Below are positions 16,246 through 22,772 of a DNA stretch of 40,987 nucleotides, one piece after another. Origin of the DNA: Chloroflexota bacterium (GTDB lineage: Bacteria; Chloroflexota; Anaerolineae; Anaerolineales; Anaerolineaceae). Below the pieces are notes generated by a model, which did no database searches, had not been told where the DNA came from, and was given only the letters and a program-made list of their open reading frames with translations. The first letter of the stretch is position 1. Every line of letters starts with the position of its first letter. Position numbers and translations under genes: made by a program. Location: NCBI GenBank assembly GCA_023381565.1, contig JAMCRR010000125.1, positions 1 through 40,987 on the forward strand. The letters are read 5' to 3'.

Positions 16246-17700
16246 GTGGCTGCCGGTCCGTTTAACGCGACGATGATATTGGCAATCTTGCCGCAGATCG
16301 GGCTGCTTGCCCTGGGAGTGCTGGTTTCGATCTTGGACCTCCTCTGGAAAGAGAACCAGAAACGTAACCTGGGCTGGCTGACGGCAAGCGGGCTGGCTTT
16401 GATCATGGTGCTGGCGGGTGTTTTTACCGCCCCAGCCGCACAGCCGGTGCTGGTTTTCGGAGGCATGCTGCGCCACGATTGGCTTAGTTTTGTCTTCCAG
16501 ATGATTTTCTTGTTCGGGGCCGCACTGACGGCCTTATTTGCGATGGATAGCGAACCCCTGAGCCGCAAGGGCGAGGCGTACATGCTTCTAGTCGCGGCGA
16601 CTCTGGGGATGACTCTGATGGCCTCGGCAGCTGACCTGATTATGCTGTTCCTGGCAATCGAAATGACTTCAATCCCGCTCTATATTCTGGCAGGTTTTAT
16701 CGTTGGGGATAATAAATCGACTGAATCCGGTTTTAAATATTTGCTCTTCGGGGCGACGACTTCAGCGGTGATGCTCTATGGGTTCAGTCTGCTCTATGGA
16801 TTCGCAGGCACCACGCAGATCTACCAGCTGGCGGGAATTTTACAGCAAGGGCAGTTTTCCACTTTTACCTTGATCGCCGTTCTGATGCTCGTGCTGGTCG
16901 GTTTCAGCTTCAAAGTGTCGGCCGTACCCTTCCATTTTTGGGCGCCGGATGTCTATGAAGGATCACCCACGCCGATCGCTGGCTTCCTTTCGACTGCTTC
17001 GAAAGCTGCCGGTTTTGCCGTGCTGATGCGCTTTTTGCTGGTGGTCTTTCCGATGACCGAGCACTATTGGATCCCGCTTCTGGCAGTTATATCGACCGCT
17101 ACAATGATTGTCGGCAACACGCTGGCGTTGGCGCAGAAGAATGTCAAGCGACTGCTGGCATATTCATCCATTGCCCAGGCCGGCTATATGCTGATTGGGG
17201 TGGCATCGGTCTCGCCCCTGGGAATTACCGCTTCGGTTTTCTACCTGACCGCCTACCTGGTGACGAACCTGGCGGCATTCGGGGTAGTGACGATCGTAGG
17301 CCGTTCTACTGGATCGGATGAGCTCTCAGCCTATGCGGGCCTGTCGCGCAGGGCTCCCGGGCTGGCAATGGTTTTCCTGGTAGCTTTGCTTTCACTTGGG
17401 GGGATCCCTCCTTTTGGCGGGTTCGTCGGTAAAATCCTGGTTTTTGCGGCTGCCATCAACTCAAACCTGATCTGGCTGGCTGTCTTAGGGATTTTGAACT
17501 CGATTATCGCTCTATACTACTATTTGATGGTTCTGAAGGTGGTTTATCTTTATCGGTCGGAAGATGAGAACCGCCCGCTGGCCATCCCGCGCTCCTGGGC
17601 GATTGCGATGGGTTTGTGTGTGGTAGGAATTTTGCTGCTGGGCACGGTTTTTGGTCCGTGGTACCAGTGGTCTGTAACCGCCGCCTCGTCGTTGTTCTAA
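16246..17700 (+). CDS. nuoN: NADH-quinone oxidoreductase subunit N
   Basis: NuoN is the antiporter-like subunit nearest the quinone module. The conserved charged residues are visible: Glu in FLAIEMTSIPLYILAGF, Lys in GFSFKVSAVPFHFWAPD, Lys in STASKAAGFAVL, and Lys in GFVGKILVF. Its 484 residues are normal. Translation starts at GTG 16246, directly after the previous stop, with GGGAGG seven bases upstream inside the end of the preceding gene. It is the last gene of the cluster; a new promoter follows at 17738. Confidence 0.94.
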   Translation: MAAGPFNATMILAILPQIGLLALGVLVSILDLLWKENQKRNLGWLTASGLALIMVLAGVFTAPAAQPVLVFGGMLRHDWLSFVFQMIFLFGAALTALFAMDSEPLSRKGEAYMLLVAATLGMTLMASAADLIMLFLAIEMTSIPLYILAGFIVGDNKSTESGFKYLLFGATTSAVMLYGFSLLYGFAGTTQIYQLAGILQQGQFSTFTLIAVLMLVLVGFSFKVSAVPFHFWAPDVYEGSPTPIAGFLSTASKAAGFAVLMRFLLVVFPMTEHYWIPLLAVISTATMIVGNTLALAQKNVKRLLAYSSIAQAGYMLIGVASVSPLGITASVFYLTAYLVTNLAAFGVVTIVGRSTGSDELSAYAGLSRRAPGLAMVFLVALLSLGGIPPFGGFVGKILVFAAAINSNLIWLAVLGILNSIIALYYYLMVLKVVYLYRSEDENRPLAIPRSWAIAMGLCVVGILLLGTVFGPWYQWSVTAASSLF

Positions 17701-17737
17701 GTACTTTGGTTATTTTAGAGTGACATTATAAGGTTTA

Positions 17738-17767
17738 TTGACGCATGTAAAGTGGGTGTGTTATAAT
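17738..17767 (+). promoter_or_regulatory. Strong sigma-70-type promoter of the atp genes
   Basis: TTGACG (17738-17743), an 18-base spacer and TATAAT (17762-17767). The boxes match 5/6 and 6/6. The start codon of the first gene lies only nine bases beyond the -10 box, so initiation would fall within a few bases of, or on, the ATG at 17777. Confidence 0.7.
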
Positions 17768-17776
17768 GCCGCAGCC

Positions 17777-18088
17777 ATGACTCTCCCAGGTCTCGACAAT
17801 AAAGACCGCAAGCAAAAAATTGTCAATCTGTCGATGGCGGTCATCGCCGGGCAGGTTGGATGCCTGACATTAGTGATTGTTCTCGTGGCTGTGTTGGGCG
17901 GCCTGTGGTTGGATAGCCGCCTGGGAACTCGTCCGACCTTTACCCTGATATTTGTATTAGCAAGTATTCCAATTTCTCTGCTTTCCATGTTGTTCTACAC
18001 ACGGGCTACGATTAAGCGCATAAAAACTAAGCCCGATCAATCTCAAACCAATCAGCAGGAGGGAACCGATATTGGAAAACACGCGTAA
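17777..18088 (+). CDS. atpI: AtpZ/AtpI-family membrane protein
   Basis: Small proteins of this family have two helices and are encoded at the head of atp operons; they help c-ring assembly or cation supply. The 103-residue product has helices at about residues 20-45 and 55-75 with the typical GLWLDSRLGTRPTFTL linker. An in-frame TTG at 17738 would extend the gene, but it is part of the -35 box, so ATG 17777 is preferred. There is no SD; the mRNA may be leaderless. The 3' end overlaps atpB by 17 bases. Confidence 0.82.
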   Translation: MTLPGLDNKDRKQKIVNLSMAVIAGQVGCLTLVIVLVAVLGGLWLDSRLGTRPTFTLIFVLASIPISLLSMLFYTRATIKRIKTKPDQSQTNQQEGTDIGKHA

Positions 18089-19040
18089 ATGGCGCTACGG
18101 GTTCAACCGTTGGCTCGTCTTGCTATTTATCGTTCTTGGTGCAGTGGCTGCGAGCTTCTTCCCGCCTCTCCGGCCGCACATTCAGGTAGCGCCTGAAGTG
18201 ATCTCTGGCCCATTGTTCAGCCTGCCGGTTATCGGGAATTTCTATTTGACGAATACCCTGGTTGCCTCATTCGTCGTATATCTGCTCCTGATCTTGATGG
18301 CCTTCTTTGTGCGCCGCGCGGTGAATAGTGGAGAGCTGGTCCCCAAAGGGCTGGCTGGGGCAATGGAAGCTCTGCTCGAGCTTTTGTACAATTTGACCGA
18401 ATCGACTGCCGGGAAGTGGGCCAAAATCATCTTCCCCTGGTTCACCACAATTGTCCTGGTGGTGCTGCTCTCGAACTGGCTGGAGCTGATCCCCTTTGTG
18501 GATAGTGTGGGATGGCTCGAGCCGGTCCAACAGGGCGGTCATGCCGCTCAGCAGCTTCTTCCGGGGGTTTTCGCCGTCACCGCGGGGGAGGCCGCCTCGC
18601 AAGGTGGGTTTAACGTGGTGCCCTGGCTGCGGGTTCCCTCCACAGATCTGAACTTCACCGTCGCTTTGGCGATCATCTCTGTGACGATGACGCAGGTGAT
18701 CGGACTGCGAACCCAGGGCCCTCGTTATCTGTCGAAGTTCATCAACACCACAACCATGTTCAAGAAACCCCTTTTTGGAGCGATTGATTTTGCCGTCGGG
18801 CTTTTGGAGACAATTTCCGAGCTGGCTAAACTGCTCTCTTTCTCCTTCAGGTTGTTTGGCAATATCTTCGCAGGCTCGGTGTTGTTATTTCTGGTGGGCT
18901 CGTTGATCCCGATTTTTGCCCAATCTGCCATACTGCTCTTTGAGTTTTTTATCGGCCTGATCCAGGCCCTGGTGTTTGGGATGTTGACCATGGTCTTCAT
19001 GGCACAGGCCACACAAGGGCACGGCGGAGAGCATGATTGA
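18072..19040 (+). CDS. atpB: ATP synthase Fo subunit a
   Basis: Subunit a forms the two proton half-channels against the c-ring. The essential arginine is Arg260 in LLSFSFRLFGNIFAGS, and the last helices carry the typical GLIQALVFGMLTMVFMAQA pattern. At 322 residues it is longer than the usual 240-270, with an extended N-terminus and a larger loop (about residues 145-185). The start is a TTG at 18072 with an excellent SD, AGGAGGG at 18057-18063, spaced by eight bases. The coding start overlaps atpI, suggesting coupling. Confidence 0.94.
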   Translation: MENTRKWRYGFNRWLVLLFIVLGAVAASFFPPLRPHIQVAPEVISGPLFSLPVIGNFYLTNTLVASFVVYLLLILMAFFVRRAVNSGELVPKGLAGAMEALLELLYNLTESTAGKWAKIIFPWFTTIVLVVLLSNWLELIPFVDSVGWLEPVQQGGHAAQQLLPGVFAVTAGEAASQGGFNVVPWLRVPSTDLNFTVALAIISVTMTQVIGLRTQGPRYLSKFINTTTMFKKPLFGAIDFAVGLLETISELAKLLSFSFRLFGNIFAGSVLLFLVGSLIPIFAQSAILLFEFFIGLIQALVFGMLTMVFMAQATQGHGGEHD

Positions 19041-19130
19041 ACCGAATACCAACATAAATTAACCCACATTTCATAAAACCTGGGACGGTCATGAGCCGGA
19101 CCACCAAAAACGGAGGCAGAGAAACGACCG

Positions 19131-19367
19131 ATGGAAGGCAACATCATTCAAGCAGCGAAATTTGTTGGTGCAGGTTTATCCATGATCGGCGCTTTGGGTG
19201 GGGGGATTGGGATTGGCTTGAGCGTACAGGGAGCGCTTGAAGGGATGGCGCGTAACCCGGATGCCTACAGCAATCTTCTGACCAATATGATCCTGGGGAT
19301 TGCATTCTCTGAAGCGATCGCGATTTATTGTTTGGTGATCGCATTTTTGATGCTGTTCGTGCTTTAG
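19131..19367 (+). CDS. atpE: ATP synthase Fo subunit c
   Basis: A 78-residue hairpin of two helices joined by the conserved ARNPDAYSNL loop. Helix 1 has the tight GGGIGIG motif for c-ring packing. The ion-carrying residue is Glu61 in FSEAIAIY. The positions that ligate sodium in Na+-type rings (Gln in helix 1, Ser-Thr after the Glu) are Ile, Ala and Ile here, so the ring should use protons. Family length is normal. The ATG at 19131 follows a weak GGAGG-like tract about 20 bases upstream. Confidence 0.96.
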   Translation: MEGNIIQAAKFVGAGLSMIGALGGGIGIGLSVQGALEGMARNPDAYSNLLTNMILGIAFSEAIAIYCLVIAFLMLFVL

Positions 19368-19394
19368 TAGCCACGGTAGCGAAAGGAGAATCCC

Positions 19395-20138
19395 TTGGAA
19401 GCGCTGGGTATTAATCTAGGTTACGTCCTGCTTCAAATTTTCATGTTCGCCATTGTGCTCGTAGTTTTGCGCCAATGGGTGTATATTCCGGTCTTAGGAT
19501 TATTGGATAGGCGAAGCAAAGCGATTGCGCAGGGTTTGGAAGATGCGCGTGTGGCAAGCGAGGCGCGAGCAAACGCCGAAAAAGATGCCGAAAAGATCAT
19601 CGCCGAAACTCAAACCAAAGCGGCTCTGATGATCCGAGAAGCCTCAGAACGGGCAGAAGCAGCCGGGCGCGAAATCAAAGCGGCAGCGGATGCAGAGATC
19701 GCCAAAGAGCGCGAAGCTGCCATGCAAGAAGTGGAGATCGAGCGCAACCAGATCCTGGGCGAGCTGCGCACCCAGGTGATTTCCCTGGCTATCGCCGCCG
19801 CCCATAAGCTGATCTCCGACGCTATGGACGAGAAGCGCCAGCGTGAGTTGCTGGAGGAATTCTTCTCGGGTGTCAGGGCGGGCCGGGTTGTTGTTCTGGA
19901 TGGCGCGGCTATGGACGGCGCGATGGAAGATGCCGAAGTGACCAGCGCCTTGCCGCTTACCCAAGACGAGCAGGATGCGATTTGCCGCGACATTTTGGGA
20001 CGTGCGGTGAAAGTGAATAATGTCAACTTTCGAGTAGATCCATCTCTACTCGGCGGGTTGGTTGTCCGGGTTGGCGACAAAATCATGGATGGGTCGCTGG
20101 CAGGGCAGCTCCAAAACTTGCGCCAGAATCTATCATAA
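19395..20138 (+). CDS. atpF: ATP synthase subunit b fused to the C-terminal domain of delta
   Basis: Residues about 8-27 are a membrane helix and 38-160 a long, charged, Ala-rich coiled coil, as in subunit b. From about residue 180 the sequence (AEVTSALPLTQDEQ..., DPSLLGGLVVRVGDKIMDGS, ending LQNLRQNLS) matches the C-terminal part of delta/OSCP. The delta N-terminal helical bundle, which binds the tip of alpha, is missing. So the 247-residue protein is a b-delta(C) fusion; b-delta fusions are known in mycobacteria, but those keep a complete delta. The start is TTG 19395 with AGGAG six bases upstream. It is the last atp gene here and is followed by a terminator. Confidence 0.88.
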   Translation: MEALGINLGYVLLQIFMFAIVLVVLRQWVYIPVLGLLDRRSKAIAQGLEDARVASEARANAEKDAEKIIAETQTKAALMIREASERAEAAGREIKAAADAEIAKEREAAMQEVEIERNQILGELRTQVISLAIAAAHKLISDAMDEKRQRELLEEFFSGVRAGRVVVLDGAAMDGAMEDAEVTSALPLTQDEQDAICRDILGRAVKVNNVNFRVDPSLLGGLVVRVGDKIMDGSLAGQLQNLRQNLS

Positions 20139-20154
20139 CGCATTGTTGAAACGG

Positions 20155-20203
20155 TGAAGGTTTTGGGAGCCGTCTGGACGCCTCCCAAAACCTTCATTTT
20201 GTT
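20155..20203 (+). terminator. Strong intrinsic terminator after the atp genes
   Basis: TGAAGGTTTTGGGAG (20155-20169) pairs perfectly over 15 bases with 20182-20196, with a 12-base loop, and is followed by TTTTGTT. It closes the Fo gene group before any F1 gene appears. Because the stem ends in A/T pairs on both sides it could act on either strand. Confidence 0.85.
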
Positions 20204-20221
20204 AATAGCGGGGTTTGTGAG

Positions 20222-21775
20222 ATGACCGGTTTTATTCAACATACGCTTCAAGAGTTGTTTGCCGAGATCCCAGGGGATGTATTATCAACCGTCCCTGACC
20301 TGACCGTGACGGGGATCGTTTCGGATTCGCGCCTCGTTCAACCGGGGAACCTGTTTGTCGCCCTGCAAGGGGCTACCACAGATGGGCACCGCTTCATCCC
20401 CACAGCTGTGGAACACGGCGCTGCTGCCGTAGTCGGCACCCAACCATTGCAGAATGTCGGCGTTCCCTACATCCAGGTCGTTGATGGACGCTTAGCGCTG
20501 GCTTACCTGGCGGCTGGTTTTTACTCCTTCCCGGCCAGACAGCTTACCGTAATCGGGGTAACGGGTACCGATGGAAAGACTACCACGGCAAATTTGATCT
20601 ATGAAATCCTGATGGAGGCCGGTTATCCCACTGGCATCATTTCGACTGTCAATGCCACCATCTCGGGAGAAGTGGTGGACACGGGGTTTCACGTCACCAC
20701 GCCAGACACTCCCGATATCCAACGCTATCTGGCGCGGATGGTTGCGGCGGGTTTGTCTCACGTCGTGCTGGAGGCTACCTCTCACGGCCTGGCTCAGGGT
20801 AGGGTGCTGGCCTGCGAGTTCGACGTGGGTGTGATCACGAATATCACCCACGAGCATCTGGATTACCACGGCACTTTCGAAGCCTACCGGGCGGCCAAGG
20901 CCTCTTTATTCACCAGCCTGGCAGAAACTCACGCCAAACGGCAGGGCAATCCTCGCACAGCAGTATTGAATCGCGACGACGATTCCTACGAGTATTTAGA
21001 TCGAGTGACCTCAACGAAAAAAATCTCATATGGTTTCGACAGCCGGGCGGATGTGAGGGCGGAAGATATCGTCTCCACTTCCGGTGGGACTCGTTTCACT
21101 GCGGTTGGACCGGGATTTTTCATCCCGGTTGAGAGCCGCATGGTCGGAGCCTACAACGTCTCAAATTGCCTGGCAGCGGTTGCAGCAACGGTTGCGAGCC
21201 TGGGGAGCCCAACCGAAGCTGCTCAGAAGGGGATTGCGGGGATGGGTGGTGTGCCGGGAAGGATGGAGCAGATCGACCTCGGGCAGGATTTTACCGCCAT
21301 TGTCGATTTTGCCCACACACCCAACGCGCTCCAGCGCTCGCTGGAGACCACGCGAGGATTGACTCATGGTCGCGTTTGGGTGGTGTTCGGATCGGCGGGA
21401 TTGCGCGACCGTGAAAAACGCCGCCTGATGGCCGAGGTTGCCGTTGCTCAGGCAGATGCCACCATCTTCACGGCAGAGGACCCGCGCACCGAATCATTAG
21501 ACAGCATCTTGGAGGAGATGGCGCACGGAGCCAGTACCCGCGGCGCTCGCGAAGGCGAAACCTTCTGGCGCATCCCAGACCGGCGAGAAGCGATCCGGTT
21601 TGCCATTCGGAACGCCAGGCCCGGCGATTTGGTGATCGCCTGCGGCAAGGGGCACGAACAATCGATGTGTTTTGGCGAGATTGAATACCCGTGGGATGAC
21701 CGGGTTGCAATGCGGGCGGCCCTGGCTGAGCGCCTGGGCATTTCGGGCCCAGAAATGCCCTATCTGCCGGTTTAG
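20222..21775 (+). CDS. murE: MurE-like UDP-MurNAc-L-Ala-D-Glu:diamino acid ligase
   Basis: MurE adds the third residue of the peptidoglycan stem peptide using ATP, in the cytoplasm. The 517-residue protein has the three Mur domains: an N-terminal UDP-binding part (VSDSRLVQPGNLFVAL), the ATP loop GVTGTDGKTTTAN, the AAKASLF lysine that is usually carbamylated, and a C-terminal domain with DFAHTPNALQRSLETTR. The acceptor-specificity motif, DNPR in meso-DAP enzymes, reads EDPR here, so the third-position amino acid is uncertain; ornithine has been reported in relatives. The ATG at 20222 has only a weak SD. The stop overlaps the convergent gene by four bases. Confidence 0.85.
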   Translation: MTGFIQHTLQELFAEIPGDVLSTVPDLTVTGIVSDSRLVQPGNLFVALQGATTDGHRFIPTAVEHGAAAVVGTQPLQNVGVPYIQVVDGRLALAYLAAGFYSFPARQLTVIGVTGTDGKTTTANLIYEILMEAGYPTGIISTVNATISGEVVDTGFHVTTPDTPDIQRYLARMVAAGLSHVVLEATSHGLAQGRVLACEFDVGVITNITHEHLDYHGTFEAYRAAKASLFTSLAETHAKRQGNPRTAVLNRDDDSYEYLDRVTSTKKISYGFDSRADVRAEDIVSTSGGTRFTAVGPGFFIPVESRMVGAYNVSNCLAAVAATVASLGSPTEAAQKGIAGMGGVPGRMEQIDLGQDFTAIVDFAHTPNALQRSLETTRGLTHGRVWVVFGSAGLRDREKRRLMAEVAVAQADATIFTAEDPRTESLDSILEEMAHGASTRGAREGETFWRIPDRREAIRFAIRNARPGDLVIACGKGHEQSMCFGEIEYPWDDRVAMRAALAERLGISGPEMPYLPV

Positions 21776-22623
21776 GGGCTGCGTGCAGCTTGCTGCAGAT
21801 CGGCGTAGCTTACCCTCTTGCAGACAGACGCAGCGCCGTTTACGACCGTGCAGACTGCCCAATCGCCATCGAAATCGATGATCACATTCGATGAATAGAG
21901 CGACTCCTCATAGGTGCCCAGGATCAGACGGTAGGGGCGGTCGATTAATCCTGACAGTGGTTTGACTGCCAGCATGCCCGTGGCTATTTGTGTCTTGCGG
22001 TCAACCTGGTCTCCCTGATGTTGCAGGGTGTATTGAATGGCGGCATTGGTTGCCACCACCGGCTGGCGCAGCTGGCTGGTGAAATTATCTTCTGGGGCGA
22101 TGGCTGCCAGTAGGAAGATCACAGACCAGAAGACCATTGGGAATATGCGGCCCAGGGGAGCTTCTGCATCGGCTGACGCATCTACCAGAGGGATTTCCAG
22201 GAGCCCGGCAATAGCAGAAAGCACCACGGCAACGATCAAGATAAAGGGGTTATACGGCACGGGATAGTTGACGATCTCGCGCAGCGCCGGGTTGAGGATT
22301 CCCAGGGCGGCCATCAGTAAATTAAAAGAGGTGTGAATAGCAATCCACCCGAAGAAATAACCTACCAGCCCCCAAAGCAGGCTGCTAACCAGTAGATGGT
22401 TGATGCGGTAAGCGAGCCACCCAACGGCCGCGCCTGCAATTGTGCAGGGAATGACGGCGATTGCGAATTGCAGAAAAGGGTAAGCGGCATGATTGAGAGC
22501 CAATTGCACGCCGTCGTATCCCCAGGCAACACAAGCGTAAATGAAACCAGCAAGCGCGCCGAAGGACAGCGCGTACCTGAGCTTTGACAATAAAACTTTC
22601 CGAGATTGCTCGTTGAAGTCCAT
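21772..22623 (-). CDS. Multi-spanning membrane protein of unknown function
   Basis: A protein of 283 residues with about six hydrophobic segments in the first 190 residues (YALSFGALAGFIYACVAWG, FAIAVIPCTIAGAAVGWLA, LLWGLVGYFFGWIAIH and others). A soluble C-terminal domain of about 90 residues (RPYRLILGTYEESLYSSNVI, DGDWAVCTVVNG) follows. I do not recognise the family. ATG 22623 is preferred; an in-frame TTG at 22638 would add five residues, and neither has a good SD. It lies downstream of pnp on the same strand, separated by a palindrome, and ends in a 4-base convergent overlap with murE. Confidence 0.7.
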   Translation of the reverse strand: MDFNEQSRKVLLSKLRYALSFGALAGFIYACVAWGYDGVQLALNHAAYPFLQFAIAVIPCTIAGAAVGWLAYRINHLLVSSLLWGLVGYFFGWIAIHTSFNLLMAALGILNPALREIVNYPVPYNPFILIVAVVLSAIAGLLEIPLVDASADAEAPLGRIFPMVFWSVIFLLAAIAPEDNFTSQLRQPVVATNAAIQYTLQHQGDQVDRKTQIATGMLAVKPLSGLIDRPYRLILGTYEESLYSSNVIIDFDGDWAVCTVVNGAASVCKRVSYADLQQAARSP

Positions 22624-22685
22624 GAAGTTAGAACCCAATTAAAATGAGCGAAACCAAGATGCTAGAAACCGGCTCCTCTATGGAA

Positions 22686-22710
22686 AGGGGCGCAAGTGAA
22701 TTGCGCCCCT
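22686..22710. repeat. Perfect palindrome, REP-like, downstream of pnp
   Basis: AGGGGCGCAA (22686-22695), five bases, then TTGCGCCCCT (22701-22710): a perfect 10-bp stem. On the minus strand it is followed only by TTT, so it is a poor intrinsic terminator. GC-rich palindromes of the form 'AGGGGCGCAA...' are often dispersed extragenic elements; it may also stabilise the 3' end of pnp mRNA. Confidence 0.6.
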
Positions 22711-22772
22711 ATGTATGGATACCAGGTAAACGGCATCGACACCGATAAGATAGCCTTTAAGATCAGGCTGGT

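Noticed and set aside
15565..16476. 303-codon minus-strand frame opposite the second nuoM and nuoN
   Set aside because: His/Gln/Arg-rich shadow of the nuo coding sequence with no motif and no promoter.
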